Origin: Humibacillus sp. DSM 29435
Lineage (GTDB): Bacteria; Actinomycetota; Actinomycetes; Actinomycetales; Dermatophilaceae
Direction of reading: 5' to 3'
DNA length: 64,000 bases
NCBI RefSeq assembly: GCF_001758225.1
Contig: NZ_MAST01000002.1
Coordinates: 62,001-126,000 of the forward strand
A program made the translations under genes and the position numbers. Numbering within the stretch: position 1 is the first letter of the stretch; every line of letters starts with the position of its first letter. Below, in pieces: positions 51,651 through 63,096 of this stretch. The notes beneath the pieces are model-generated. The model was not told where the DNA came from, made no database searches, and saw only the letters and a list, made by a program, of their open reading frames with translations.

Positions 51651-52259
51651 TCAGCGCAGGCCGGCAGCCAGCTGCTCGAAGGCCAGCTCGATGTTGCGCT
51701 CCAGCCGGCCCGATCCGCCGTTCTGCTGGTGCTCGATGCAGGCCCGCACGGCGCCGATGGCTGCGGCCACGGTGACCCTGGCCTCGACCGACGATCCCGG
51801 GCGAACGCCGAGGCGTCGCTCCAGCGCCTCGGTCACGGCGTTCTCGAAGCGGATGTTGTTGCCGACCAGCGCGGGGGCCAGCGCTGGTTCCGCCAGCAGG
51901 ATGCGGCGTCGCTTGGCCCGCAGGTCGCGGTCGGCGGAGGCCGGGGCGAGCAGCTCACCCAGCACGAGGCGCAGCGACGCCAGGGGCGGCTCCCCCTCGG
52001 GTCGGGCCTCGATGGCGGCCGTCGTCTCGGCGAGCTGGTCGCCGGTGACGCCCAGCACCGCCGACTCCTTCGAGCCGAAGTAGTTGAAGAACGTGCGGGC
52101 GCTGACGCCCGCCCGCTCGGCGATCGCCTCGGTGGTGACGGCGGCGTACCCCAAGGCATCGACGAGGTCGAGCGCCGCGTGGTGCAGGGCACGGCGGGTC
52201 TCACGCTTCTTGCGTTCGCGCAGACCGCAGGTGTCGTCAGAAGCTGGCTGCGTCGGCAT
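51651..52259 (-). CDS. TetR family repressor
   Basis: A 202-residue TetR-type regulator. The helix-turn-helix (about 20-65) reads RRALHHAALDLVDALGYAAVTTEAIAERAGVSARTFFNYFGSKESAVLG, including the family's F-x-N/Y-F-x-S-K-E-x-x motif. The C-terminal ligand domain is variable. It is divergent from the MFS exporter at 52333 and very likely represses it. The ATG at 52259 has GGAGG only one base away, so a leaderless transcript is possible. Confidence 0.92.
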   Translation of the reverse strand: MPTQPASDDTCGLRERKKRETRRALHHAALDLVDALGYAAVTTEAIAERAGVSARTFFNYFGSKESAVLGVTGDQLAETTAAIEARPEGEPPLASLRLVLGELLAPASADRDLRAKRRRILLAEPALAPALVGNNIRFENAVTEALERRLGVRPGSSVEARVTVAAAIGAVRACIEHQQNGGSGRLERNIELAFEQLAAGLR

Positions 52260-52288
52260 GCCTCCATGGTGACACGTTGGTGCATGCT

Positions 52289-54486
<2,198 letters not shown>

Positions 54487-54555
54487 GCCCGTCGCCCAGC
54501 CCGGATGCCGCCGGCGACGGTGACCTCGCACCCGGCCCAGCGGCATCGGCTCGGC

Positions 54556-55455
54556 TCACGTGGGCCAGCTGCGGGCGATGGTGACCAGCTCGCCCGCAGG
54601 GCCCTCGAGCCGGCGTAGGGCGCGCCACACCGCTCGCAGCCGCCGGCCCAGGGACAGCCCGTCGACCGGCACAGCGCGCAGGCTGCCGACGGCCAGCTGG
54701 TCGGCGACCGCGAGGGTACTGATCACGGCCGGGCCCACCCCGGCCAGCACGCTGGCGCGGATCGCCGCCCCGCTCGAGAGCTCGAGCAGGGGCTGGGCGC
54801 GGTCGTGACCCGAGAGCGCGTCGTCGAGCGTGGTTCGGGTGCCCGACCCCGGTTCACGCTCGACGAGTGACGTCGCAGCCAGCTCGCTCGCGGTCAGCGG
54901 CCGCCGGCGCCGAGCCCACGGGTGGTCAGCCGTGACGACCACGACCAGGCGATCGTGGGCCACCGTAGTGCTGAACAGCCCTCGGGGCACCGACGGCGAC
55001 TCGACGAAGCCCACGTCGCACGTCCCGTCAGCGACCCGCTCGAAGGTCTGGGTGGAGTTCTGCACGTGCAGGTGGATGCGGATGCCGTCGTGTCGGGCCC
55101 GCAGCTCGCCGAGCCAGGCGGGCACCAGGTGCTCGGCCACGGTCATGCTCGCCACGACGGTGAGCTCGACCTGGCGGGCCTCCCGCAGCGAGTCGGCGGC
55201 ATCGAGCAGCCGGTCGGCATCGGCCACCACCCGACGAGCCCAGTGCACGACGACCGTTCCCTGTGGCGTGAGGGTCGAACCCCGTGCACCCCGTCGAAGC
55301 AGCGGCACCCCGAGGTCACGCTCGAGACCCTTCACCGTGCGACTCGCATTGGGTTGCGCGACCCCCACCTGTCGCGCTGCGGCCCCGAGACTGCCGAGCT
55401 CGTCGACCGCCACGAGCAGGGCCAGCGCGCCGAGGTCAGGTAGTGGGCGGGGCAT
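54556..55455 (-). CDS. LysR family transcriptional regulator
   Basis: A 299-residue LysR-type regulator. The helix-turn-helix (about 8-65) reads ALALLVAVDELGSLGAAARQVGVAQPNASRTVKGLERDLGVPLLRR; the rest is the effector-binding domain. The ATG at 55455 is used because the family starts here. It is divergent from a YeiH-type transporter gene, a common pairing (compare YeiE-YeiH), so it probably controls that gene in response to sulfite or another small molecule (inference). Confidence 0.9.
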   Translation of the reverse strand: MPRPLPDLGALALLVAVDELGSLGAAARQVGVAQPNASRTVKGLERDLGVPLLRRGARGSTLTPQGTVVVHWARRVVADADRLLDAADSLREARQVELTVVASMTVAEHLVPAWLGELRARHDGIRIHLHVQNSTQTFERVADGTCDVGFVESPSVPRGLFSTTVAHDRLVVVVTADHPWARRRRPLTASELAATSLVEREPGSGTRTTLDDALSGHDRAQPLLELSSGAAIRASVLAGVGPAVISTLAVADQLAVGSLRAVPVDGLSLGRRLRAVWRALRRLEGPAGELVTIARSWPT

Positions 55456-55558
55456 GCTCAGATCATATGGCCGATGAAGCTCAAACATATCAAAGTTGTA
55501 TGGATGCATGCTGATTCAGCGTCTACTGGCCACACGCCGGAGCCGTCAGGCTAGAACC
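55456..55558. promoter_or_regulatory. LysR/YeiH divergent promoter region
   Basis: A 100-base gap, AT-rich for this genome at 55461-55500, with TCATATGGCCGATGA (a T-N11-A LysR-type box) at about 55463-55477 and CATATC...TGTATG dyads beside it. LysR regulators bind such sites. Confidence 0.45.
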
Positions 55559-56701
55559 ATGACCACCGACCTGAACCAGCACGAGGCAGCCCGCACGCCG
55601 ATCCCCTCCGCCGACGGGGCGGCAGCCGTGGTGGCAACGCCGCACGCGGTCGTCGACGGTGGGCACCAGGGTGGGCGCTTGAGTGGGCGCCTGGGCGGGC
55701 GCCTGGCTGTTCTGCCCGGGCTGGGGCTTGCCCTCGTGGCGGGAGCCATTGCCTTCGGCCTCTCGAGGCTCGTGCCGTCGATGAGCCCGCTGCTCGTGGC
55801 CATCGTGCTGGGCGCGGTGCTCGCGAACACCGTCGGGGTGCCGGCTCGCTTCGAGGCGGGGCTGGCCATCGCGGCCAAACGACTGCTGCGCATCGGAGTC
55901 GCCCTGCTCGGCCTCCAGCTCGCCCTCCCGGACGTGCTGGCCCTGGGCTGGCCGGTCATCGGCGTGGTGGTCACCGTCGTCGGGCTCGGTATCGCCGGCT
56001 CACTGTTCATCGGAGCTCTGCTGGGCCTCAGCCGCACCCAGCGGCTGCTCATCGCGTGCGGCTTCTCGATCTGTGGGGCGGCGGCCGCCGCCGCGGTCGA
56101 CGGCGTCATCGACGCCGAGGAGGAGGAGCTGGTCACCACCATCGCCCTCGTCGTCATCTTCGGAACCTTGATGATTCCCTTGGTGCCATTGCTATCGGGG
56201 TTGTTCGGGCTCGACTCGACCACCGCCGGGCTCTGGGCCGGCGCCTCGATCCACGAGGTGGCCCAGGTGGTCGCCTCAGCCGGCATCATCGGCGGCGGCG
56301 CCCTCGCCGTGGCCGTTGTAGTCAAGCTGGCCCGGGTGCTCATGCTCGCTCCCGTGCTCGCCATCATCGGGCTGCGTCAGCGCCGCGTCGATGCGGCGGC
56401 TCGGGCCGACGGCACCTCGGTCGACGTCAGCGACCGTCGCCGGCCCCCGCTGGTGCCGCTGTTCGTGCTCGGCTTCATCGCCTTCCTCGCCCTGCGGTCG
56501 ACCGGTGTCGTGCCGTCTGCCGTGCTGTCGGTAGGAGCCTCCCTCGAGACCCTGCTGCTGGCCATGGCCATGTTCGCCCTGGGGGCGGCCGTGCGGGTCG
56601 CGGACCTGCGCAAGGTCGGGCTTCGCCCCTTCGCGATGGCCGCGATCTCGACCGTGTGGGTGGCGGGTCTCGCCCTGACCGGCATCCTGCTCGTCACCTG
56701 A
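55559..56701 (+). CDS. YeiH/UPF0324 family membrane protein
   Basis: A 380-residue inner-membrane protein with about 10 transmembrane helices: PGLGLALVAGAIAFGLSRLVPSMSPLLVAIVLGAVLAN, RIGVALLGLQLAL, CGFSICGAAAAAAVDGVI and SIHEVAQVVASAG are family motifs. Members are putative sulfate/sulfite or related anion exporters. The ATG at 55559 lacks a clear ribosome-binding site; upstream in-frame starts at 55508 (ATG) and 55496 (TTG) are possible. Divergent from a LysR regulator. Confidence 0.85.
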   Translation: MTTDLNQHEAARTPIPSADGAAAVVATPHAVVDGGHQGGRLSGRLGGRLAVLPGLGLALVAGAIAFGLSRLVPSMSPLLVAIVLGAVLANTVGVPARFEAGLAIAAKRLLRIGVALLGLQLALPDVLALGWPVIGVVVTVVGLGIAGSLFIGALLGLSRTQRLLIACGFSICGAAAAAAVDGVIDAEEEELVTTIALVVIFGTLMIPLVPLLSGLFGLDSTTAGLWAGASIHEVAQVVASAGIIGGGALAVAVVVKLARVLMLAPVLAIIGLRQRRVDAAARADGTSVDVSDRRRPPLVPLFVLGFIAFLALRSTGVVPSAVLSVGASLETLLLAMAMFALGAAVRVADLRKVGLRPFAMAAISTVWVAGLALTGILLVT

Positions 56702-56733
56702 GAGCTCGGCGCTGCCACCGCACCTGCCTGACC

Positions 56734-56799
56734 GTGCGTCTGGCACCTGGTAGTCGCCTCGGGTGTCAGGCGCACAGCGGGTTGTGCGTCTGACACCCC
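56734..56799. repeat. Three-part inverted repeat GTGCGTCTGRCACC
   Basis: GTGCGTCTGGCACC (56734-56747), its near-complement GGTGTCAGGCGCAC (about 56762-56775) and a third copy GTGCGTCTGACACC (about 56784-56797) allow two alternative hairpins. It lies 33 bases after the YeiH stop and resembles the other gene-end inverted repeats in the window. Confidence 0.7.
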
Positions 56800-56862
56800 G
56801 ACGGCTTCGCGGGTGCCGAACGCGCGGCGACCGACCGCGACGACACCACCTAGAGTCAGCGG

Positions 56863-57684
56863 ATGACCAAGGTAGCCCTCGTCACCGGAGCGTCGTCGGG
56901 TATCGGCGAGTCGATCGCGATCCATCTCGCCGCCGACGGCTGGACCGTCTACGCGGTGGCGCGCCGGGTCGAACGCATGGCCGACCTCGCCGCGCACGGC
57001 ATCACGGCGTTCGCGATGGACGTCACCGACGACGCGTCGATGGTCGCTGGTGTCGACCGGATCATCGAGGAGCAGGGGCACCTCGACGCACTCGTCAACA
57101 ACGCCGGCTACGGCAGCTACGGCCCGGTCGAGCACGTGCCCATCGATGAGGCCCGGCGCCAGTTCGAGGTGAACCTGTTCGGCTTGGCGCGACTCGTGCA
57201 GCTGGTCACGCCACACATGCGCGACCGACGGGTCGGCCGGATCGTCAACATCTCCAGCATCGGTGGCAAGATCTACGAGCCGCTCGGAGCGTGGTACCAC
57301 GCCAGCAAGTTCGCCCTTGAAGGCTTCAGCGACAGCCTCCGCGTCGAGCTGGCCCCGTTCGGCATCGACGTCGTCATCATCGAACCGGGTCCGATCCGTT
57401 CGGAGTGGAACCTGATCGCCCGCGAGAGCATGCTCGGGGTCGCGCAGGGCACCGTCTACGAGACGCGCGCGACCGCCATGGCCCTGACCTACGCCCGGGT
57501 CGACACCCCACGGCTCAGCTCTGGACCGGAGGCGGTAGCCGAGAAGGTGCTCAAGGCCCTCGGATCCGCGGGGCCCGCAGCCCGGTATCCGGCCGGGCGA
57601 GGGGCCCGGTTCGTGATCACGGCCCGACGGTTGCTGCCCGACCGCGTCATGGACGCAGCGGTGCGACGCCTCTTCGCCCCCTGA
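56863..57684 (+). CDS. Short-chain dehydrogenase/reductase
   Basis: A 273-residue classical SDR. The cofactor motif TGASSGIG is at 8-15, NNAGYGSYG at about 84, and the catalytic Ser-Tyr-Lys set is NISSIGG...YHASK (Ser about 130, Tyr147, Lys151). The ARR after the second beta strand favours NADP(H). Substrate unknown; it resembles oxidoreductases acting on steroids or lipids. Monocistronic, ending at a long repeat hairpin. Confidence 0.9.
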   Translation: MTKVALVTGASSGIGESIAIHLAADGWTVYAVARRVERMADLAAHGITAFAMDVTDDASMVAGVDRIIEEQGHLDALVNNAGYGSYGPVEHVPIDEARRQFEVNLFGLARLVQLVTPHMRDRRVGRIVNISSIGGKIYEPLGAWYHASKFALEGFSDSLRVELAPFGIDVVIIEPGPIRSEWNLIARESMLGVAQGTVYETRATAMALTYARVDTPRLSSGPEAVAEKVLKALGSAGPAARYPAGRGARFVITARRLLPDRVMDAAVRRLFAP

Positions 57685-57696
57685 CCACCCTTGGCA

Positions 57697-57772
57697 AGTC
57701 GAGTGGCCACTTTCGTACGGTCCAGGGGCCGACTCTCAGGCCGTTCGACCGTACGAAAGTGGCCACTCGACT
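57697..57772. repeat. GTCGAGTGGCCA repeat pair forming a 26-bp hairpin
   Basis: Bases 57697-57722 (AGTCGAGTGGCCAC, then TTTCGTACGGTC) are perfectly complementary to 57747-57772, giving a 26-bp stem with a 24-base loop. It contains one forward and one reverse copy of the dispersed 21-base repeat and lies exactly between the convergent SDR and E2 genes, so it is well placed as a bidirectional terminator. Confidence 0.9.
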
Positions 57773-57794
57773 GGAGGGGGGGAGTGCGTGGGGG

Positions 57795-59213
57795 TCAGGC
57801 CCAGACGAGGGCGCGGGCTGGGTCTTCGAGCAGCGCGGCGAGGTCGGAGAGGAACCGGCTGCCCAGCTCACCGTCGATGAGCCGGTGGTCGAAGCTCACC
57901 GCGATCTGGGTGACGTGACGGATGGCGATCTCGTCGACGCCGTCGGCATCGGTCACCACCCAGGGCTGCTTGCGGATCGCCCCGAAACAGACGATCACGC
58001 TCTCGCCTGGGTTGATGATCGGCGTGCCACTGTCGACCCCGAACACGCCGACGTTGGTGACCGTGATCGTGCCGCCCGACATCTGAGCCGGCTGGGTGCG
58101 ACCCTCACGCGCCGTGGCGGTGAGGGCACCCATCGCCTCGGCCATCTCGAGCATGGTCAGGGCGTGAGCATCCTTGATGTTGGGCACGATCAGGCCTCGA
58201 GGCGTGGCCGCCGCGATGCCGAGGTTGACGTAGTTCTTCTGCACGATCTCTTGGTTCGCCTCGTCCCAGGTCGCGTTGACGCCGGGGTTTCGGCGGATCG
58301 CGACCATGAGCGCCTTGGCCAGCACCAGCAACGGCGTGACCTTGACGTCACGAAACTCCTTGTCGTTCTTGAGCTTGCCGACCAGCTGCATCGTCTTCGT
58401 CACGTCAACCGTGACCCACTCGGTCACGTGCGGCGCGGTGAAAGCCGAGCCGACCATTGCCTGCGCGGTCATCTTGCGAACACCCTTGACCGGGATGCGT
58501 TCCTCGCGCTCACCGGAACCGAACGGCATCCGGGATGCCGTGGGGCTACCCGAGACCGCCTCGGGCGCAGACCCGTTCGCCGACGTCGAGCTCACGTGGC
58601 CAGTCACGTCGTCACGCGTGATGACTCCGCCGTCACCGGTCGCCGTGACGGCCGCCAGGTCGATACCGAGGTCTTTCGCCAGCTTGCGCACCGGCGGTTT
58701 CGCCCGCGGGCGTTCGCCCGGAGCGCCGCCGGCGGTCGGCGCCGGTGCGGGCTCACGGGGGGCCGCAACCGTCGGCTCCGGCACCGACGGTGCCGCGGCG
58801 ATCTGCTCCGTCTCGGTCGGAGCACCCGTTCGGGCCGCAGCGACGCCCTTGCGGGCTCGCCGAGCGGTAGCACCGGCCTTGGCGCCGTAGCCGACGAGGA
58901 TGGCCTCCTGGCCGGAGGCGGGCTCGGCCGTCTCGCCCGGGATGGCCGGTGTCGGCGCGATGTCGCCGCCCAGGCCGTCGTCGATCGAGACGATCGGGGC
59001 ACCCACCTCGACGGTGTCACCGACCTGAACGAGAACCTCGGCCACCGTTCCCGCCCAAGGGATCGGCAGCTCGACGAGCGACTTCGAGGTTTCGACCTCG
59101 AGCACGATGTCGTTGACCTTGACGGTGTCGCCGACCGCCACCTTCCACTCGACGATCTCGGCCTCGGTGAGGCCCTCACCGGGATCGGGCAGGTTGAACG
59201 TCTTGATGGCCAT
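57795..59213 (-). CDS. bkdC: Branched-chain 2-oxoacid dehydrogenase E2 (dihydrolipoyl acyltransferase)
   Basis: A 472-residue E2 core subunit. Lipoyl domain (1-80) with the lipoylated Lys44 in EVETSKSLVE; Ala/Pro-rich linkers; a peripheral-subunit-binding domain (about 172-206, KPPVRKLAKDLGIDLAAVTATGDGGVITRDDV); and the acyltransferase domain (about 240-472) with VSFDHRLIDG, the His-x-x-x-Asp catalytic motif. It transfers the acyl group to CoA. Third gene of the E1alpha-E1beta-E2 operon; E3 is not encoded here. Confidence 0.94.
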   Translation of the reverse strand: MAIKTFNLPDPGEGLTEAEIVEWKVAVGDTVKVNDIVLEVETSKSLVELPIPWAGTVAEVLVQVGDTVEVGAPIVSIDDGLGGDIAPTPAIPGETAEPASGQEAILVGYGAKAGATARRARKGVAAARTGAPTETEQIAAAPSVPEPTVAAPREPAPAPTAGGAPGERPRAKPPVRKLAKDLGIDLAAVTATGDGGVITRDDVTGHVSSTSANGSAPEAVSGSPTASRMPFGSGEREERIPVKGVRKMTAQAMVGSAFTAPHVTEWVTVDVTKTMQLVGKLKNDKEFRDVKVTPLLVLAKALMVAIRRNPGVNATWDEANQEIVQKNYVNLGIAAATPRGLIVPNIKDAHALTMLEMAEAMGALTATAREGRTQPAQMSGGTITVTNVGVFGVDSGTPIINPGESVIVCFGAIRKQPWVVTDADGVDEIAIRHVTQIAVSFDHRLIDGELGSRFLSDLAALLEDPARALVWA

Positions 59214-59243
59214 GAGGATTCGGCTCCGATCAGGTGCGAGAGG

Positions 59244-60230
59244 TCAGTAGGCGAGTGCGCGGTCGACGCCGTCGAGGATCCGGTCGAGGTCGGGGAGGAA
59301 GTTGTCTTCCATCCGGCTCGGCGGATACGGGATGTTGGCACCGGCGACGCGGATGACCGGCGCCTCGAGGTCGTAGAAGCACTGCTCGGTGACCTGCGCC
59401 GAGATCTCCGAGCTCATCCCGAGAAAGCTGCTCGCCTCCTGCACGCAGACGAGTCGACCGGTCTTGCGCACGGATGCCGTGATCACGTCGATGGGCAGCG
59501 GTGACAACGAGCGCAGGTCGATGACCTCGAGCGAGGTGCCTTCGGTCTCGGCCGCGGCGGCGGCTTCCAGCATCGTCTTGACGACCGGGCCGTAGCCGAC
59601 CACCGTGACGTCGGTGCCGGCGCGAACCACGTTGGCCTCGAACAGGCCCCGCGGGGCGGCAGCGGCATCCACGTCGTACTCGCCCTTGTCGTGGTAGCGA
59701 CGCTTCGGCTCGAAGAAGATCACCGGGTCGTCGCACTCGATGGCCTGCTGGATCATCCAGTGCGCGTCTTCGGGGTTGGAGCAGGCGACGGTGCGCAGGC
59801 CGGCGGTGTGGGCGAAGTAGGCCTCCGGGCTCTCGGAGTGGTGCTCCGGGCTGCCGATGCCGCCCCCGAACGGGATGCGGATCACCATCGGCACCCGCAC
59901 CGCTCCGAGACCGCGCGCATGCATCTTCGCGACCTGGCTGACGATCTGGTCGAACGCCGGGTAGACGAAGCCGTCGAACTGGATCTCACAGACCGGTCGG
60001 TACCCGCGCAGGGCCATGCCGAGGGCGGTACCGACGATGCCCGACTCGGCCAGCGGGCTGTCGATGACCCGGTCTTCGCCGAAGTCCTTCTGCAGGCCCT
60101 CGGTGATGCGGAACACCCCGCCGAGCTTGCCGATGTCTTCCCCGATGAGCACGACCTTGGGGTCGCGTTCCATCGCCTTGCGCATCCCGCTCGTGAGGCT
60201 CTTGGCCAGAGTCATCTTCGTGGTGGCCAT
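59244..60230 (-). CDS. bkdB: Branched-chain 2-oxoacid dehydrogenase E1 beta
   Basis: A 328-residue transketolase-like beta subunit: KVVLIGEDIGKLGGVFRITEGL, RVIDSPLAESGIVG, and GGGIGSPEHHSESPEAYFAHTAGL are E1beta motifs. With E1alpha it decarboxylates 2-oxoacids using thiamine diphosphate. The ATG at 60230 overlaps the E1alpha TGA (TGATG). Branched-chain substrates are inferred from similarity to BkdB rather than pyruvate-type E1beta. Confidence 0.94.
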   Translation of the reverse strand: MATTKMTLAKSLTSGMRKAMERDPKVVLIGEDIGKLGGVFRITEGLQKDFGEDRVIDSPLAESGIVGTALGMALRGYRPVCEIQFDGFVYPAFDQIVSQVAKMHARGLGAVRVPMVIRIPFGGGIGSPEHHSESPEAYFAHTAGLRTVACSNPEDAHWMIQQAIECDDPVIFFEPKRRYHDKGEYDVDAAAAPRGLFEANVVRAGTDVTVVGYGPVVKTMLEAAAAAETEGTSLEVIDLRSLSPLPIDVITASVRKTGRLVCVQEASSFLGMSSEISAQVTEQCFYDLEAPVIRVAGANIPYPPSRMEDNFLPDLDRILDGVDRALAY

Positions 60231-61384
60231 CAGTTCGCCTCCTCGAAGCTCGCCTGGTAGGCGAGGAAGGCGGCGCGTTCGGCCTCCATAACCGGGTGGT
60301 CCTCGGCGTAGGCGTGGTCCCACATGGTGTGTCCCGGCATCGTCTCGAGGCTCAGGCAGCCCGCCCGCAGCTCGGCGGCGAACCCGTCGGCTTCTTCGTC
60401 GACCGCCTTGAAGAAGCTCTCGTCGGCCATCCCCTCATGGGCCAGGTAGCTCTTCAGCCGCAGGATCGGGTCGCGGAACTTCCACTGCTCGACCTCGGCC
60501 GAGATGCGGTACTTGGTGGGGTCATCGGCCGTCGTGTGCGCGCCCATCCGGTAGGTGTAGGCCTCGACGAGCACCGGGCCGTTGCCCGAGCGCGCCATGT
60601 CGAGGCAGTGCTTCGTCACGGCGTAGGTGGCCAGGATGTCGTTGCCGTCGACGCGCAGGCCCGGGAAGCCGAAGCCACGCGCTCGCTGGAAGAGCGGGAT
60701 GCGGGTCTGCTTGGTGACCGGCTCGGAGATGGCCCACTGGTTGTTCTGGCAGAAGAACACCACCGGAGCATCGAAGCTGGCGGCGTAGACGAAGGCCTCG
60801 CTCACATCACCCTGCGAGCTGGCGCCGTCGCCGAAGTAGCAGATCACCGCCGTGTCGCGCTCGGGGTCGCCGGTGCCGACGTTGCCGTCCATCTTCACGC
60901 CCATCGCGTAGCCGGTGGCGTGCAGCGCCTGGGCTCCGATGACGATCGTGTAGAGGTGGAAGTTGTTCTCCTTCGGGTCCCAGCCGCCCTGGCTGACGCC
61001 GCGGAAGAGCTGCAGCGAGCTCTGGGGGTCCATACCGCGCACGAAGCCGACCCCGTGCTCGCGGTAGGTCGGGAAGACGAAGTCGTGCGGCCGCAGGGCC
61101 CGGCCGGAGCCGACCTGAGCCGCCTCCTGGCCGAGCAGGCTGGGCCACAGGCCGAGCTCGCCCTGACGCTGGAGCGCGTAGCCCTCGGCGTCGAGACGAC
61201 GGATCAGCACGAGGTCGCGGTAGAAGCTGCGCAGGTCGTCGGCCGTGAGGTTCTCGACGTACTTGTCGTAGTCGGGGTGGGACACCCGCTGGCCCTCCGG
61301 GGTCAGCAGCTGGATCATGTCCGGGCCGCCGTCGCCGACCGAAGGGGTCGGCTCCTGCCGCTCGGCGACTGCTTTGTCGCTCAC
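60230..61384 (-). CDS. bkdA: Branched-chain 2-oxoacid dehydrogenase E1 alpha
   Basis: A 384-residue alpha subunit. The thiamine-diphosphate/Mg motif GDGASSQGDVSEAFVYAAS...FCQNNQWAIS is at about 186-221, and the phosphorylation-loop-like region YRMGAHTTADDPTKYR at about 282-297. The early motif YALQRQGELGLWPSLLGQEAAQVG is typical of branched-chain E1alpha. First gene of the operon; the products feed branched-chain fatty acid and amino acid metabolism. Confidence 0.94.
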   Translation of the reverse strand: MSDKAVAERQEPTPSVGDGGPDMIQLLTPEGQRVSHPDYDKYVENLTADDLRSFYRDLVLIRRLDAEGYALQRQGELGLWPSLLGQEAAQVGSGRALRPHDFVFPTYREHGVGFVRGMDPQSSLQLFRGVSQGGWDPKENNFHLYTIVIGAQALHATGYAMGVKMDGNVGTGDPERDTAVICYFGDGASSQGDVSEAFVYAASFDAPVVFFCQNNQWAISEPVTKQTRIPLFQRARGFGFPGLRVDGNDILATYAVTKHCLDMARSGNGPVLVEAYTYRMGAHTTADDPTKYRISAEVEQWKFRDPILRLKSYLAHEGMADESFFKAVDEEADGFAAELRAGCLSLETMPGHTMWDHAYAEDHPVMEAERAAFLAYQASFEEAN

Positions 61385-61694
61385 TGGGGCTCCTTCGCCG
61401 GTCGAACCGGCCGTTGTTCGGGCCGCTCACGGGGGTCGCCCGCTCATCGGCTGTGGGGGGCAGAGGCGCTCGTCGAGGTGACGGCGGGCACGTGCGGGTC
61501 CTCCCTTCGCAACTTACCGGAGCATCCCGGGAATCTCACAATGCGGGACGCCACACGGCCCGTCCCGGATGCCGCTGGGCCCCGTCCCGTACGGAACTGG
61601 CCACTCGACCGTGGTCCGTACGGAACTGGCCACTCGACCGCGGTGCGGTCTCCCCCAACCAGTCGAGTGGCCAGTTCCGTACGGGGTGGAGGCG
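61385..61694. other. Intergenic region upstream of bkdA
   Basis: 310 bases between the bkdA start and the ATPase gene stop, both minus strand. It holds three repeat copies (61589-61682) and must contain the bkd promoter, for which I see no confident boxes. Confidence 0.5.
61589..61682. repeat. Intergenic GTCGAGTGGCCA repeat, three copies
   Basis: Copies at 61589-61609 and 61618-61638 (reverse orientation, GTACGGAAC variant) and 61662-61682 (forward). The second and third form a 21-bp stem with a 23-base loop, 13 bases from the stop codon of the ATPase gene. Confidence 0.88.
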
Positions 61695-63023
61695 TCAACG
61701 GCGAGAGCCCCAGTTCCAGGTCGGCGTGGTGAGCAGGCCCTGGCCCGACACGAAGGTCTCGCCGAGGTCCTTCTCGAGCGTGACGGAGCGGGCGGGGCTG
61801 CCCAGCCCGACCGGGCCCCCACCGTCACTGTCGTCGTCGCCCCCAGCGTCGATGCCGAGCGCCGCGATGAGGGGCGCGGAATGGGACACGACCATGACCT
61901 GGCTGCGCTCGGCCGCCGACCGGATCAGGCGGGCCAGGGGCGCGATGAGGTCGGGGTGCAGCGAGGTCTCGGGCTCGTTGAGCACCATGAGGGGAGGCGG
62001 GTCGACGGTGAGGAGGGCCGCGACCCAGATCAGGTAGCGCAGGGTGCCGTCAGACAGCTCGGCGCTCGAGAGCGGTCGCAGCATGCCGGGCTGGTGCAGG
62101 TGTACGTCGAAGCGCCCGTCGGTGACGGCGATGTCGAGGATCGCGCCCTGGAACGCGTCGGCCACTGCGGCATCCAGACCCGATCGCCCGTTCTCACGGA
62201 TCGTCTGGAGCGCGGCCGCGAGGTCGGCGGCATCGTCGGCGAGGGCGGGCGTGCGGGTGCCGACCTGCAGGCGGCGGGCGGGCGCATCGGCGTCGACCCG
62301 GAAGGCGTCGTAGAAGCGCCACCGCGCGATGATCCGGCGAACGGCGAGAAGCTCGGGTGCCCGCTCGGGGTCGGCCAGCTCAGTGAGCATGCTCTGCCAT
62401 GGGGCGAGGGACCGGGTGAGCTCGCTCCACCCGCGGGTCGGTCGCCTCCGGTCACGCGCCATCGACCCGGCACCCGGCAGCGGGTCGGACTCCCAGTCGT
62501 CGAAGCCGGTCTCGTGGTCGGCCGCCCCACCGTCGTCGCTGCTCGAGCGCGTCTCGACGACGGACCAGCGGCGCCGCACCAGCACCGAGCCGGGTCGCAT
62601 GACCGGGCCGGCCCAGACGACCTCCCGTTTGATCTCGGGGTCGCGCAGAAAGGCCGACGGCTCCCGAACGGGTTCACTGCCCTGTTGGGGCAGCCCGAGG
62701 TCGACGAGGTAGCCGAAGTCGTCGGAGGCGAAGCCCAACCGGAGGCTGATCGGGCCCTTGCGCACCGTGCCTTGCACGTCGTGGCCCTCGCGCCGGGCGC
62801 CGCCGAGAGTGGCGGGTCCGGCCCAGAGCGCCGACTGCAGCCCACCCTCTCGGGCCAGGGAGGCGATGACGTCGCCGCGACCGCAGCCGGCCAGCAGCCG
62901 CAGCGACCGGTAGAGGCTCGACTTGCCGCTGCCGTTCGCACCCTGAACGACATCGAGGCCGTGCAGCGGAACGACGACCTCACGCAGCGATCGATACCCC
63001 GAGACGGCGACACAGGTCAGCAT
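61695..63023 (-). CDS. AAA ATPase, RecF/OLD-like
   Basis: A 442-residue ABC-type ATPase of the SMC/RecF/OLD superfamily. Walker A is VQGANGSGKSSLYRSLRLL (about 25-43); near the C-terminus come an ABC signature-like ELSDGTLRYLIWVAALL (about 324), Walker B PLMVLNEPETSLHPDLI (about 345) and the switch His in MVVSHSAPLI. It lacks a TOPRIM nuclease domain and a long coiled coil. The ATG at 63023 fits the family start. Function unknown; such proteins occur in repair and defence contexts but no partner nuclease is adjacent. Confidence 0.85.
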   Translation of the reverse strand: MLTCVAVSGYRSLREVVVPLHGLDVVQGANGSGKSSLYRSLRLLAGCGRGDVIASLAREGGLQSALWAGPATLGGARREGHDVQGTVRKGPISLRLGFASDDFGYLVDLGLPQQGSEPVREPSAFLRDPEIKREVVWAGPVMRPGSVLVRRRWSVVETRSSSDDGGAADHETGFDDWESDPLPGAGSMARDRRRPTRGWSELTRSLAPWQSMLTELADPERAPELLAVRRIIARWRFYDAFRVDADAPARRLQVGTRTPALADDAADLAAALQTIRENGRSGLDAAVADAFQGAILDIAVTDGRFDVHLHQPGMLRPLSSAELSDGTLRYLIWVAALLTVDPPPLMVLNEPETSLHPDLIAPLARLIRSAAERSQVMVVSHSAPLIAALGIDAGGDDDSDGGGPVGLGSPARSVTLEKDLGETFVSGQGLLTTPTWNWGSRR

Positions 63024-63096
63024 CGTCTGACCGTAGGCCGCCGCACCGACACCATGCGATCCCCGCCCGGCCGCCGATCCATCGGGTACCGGCCGT

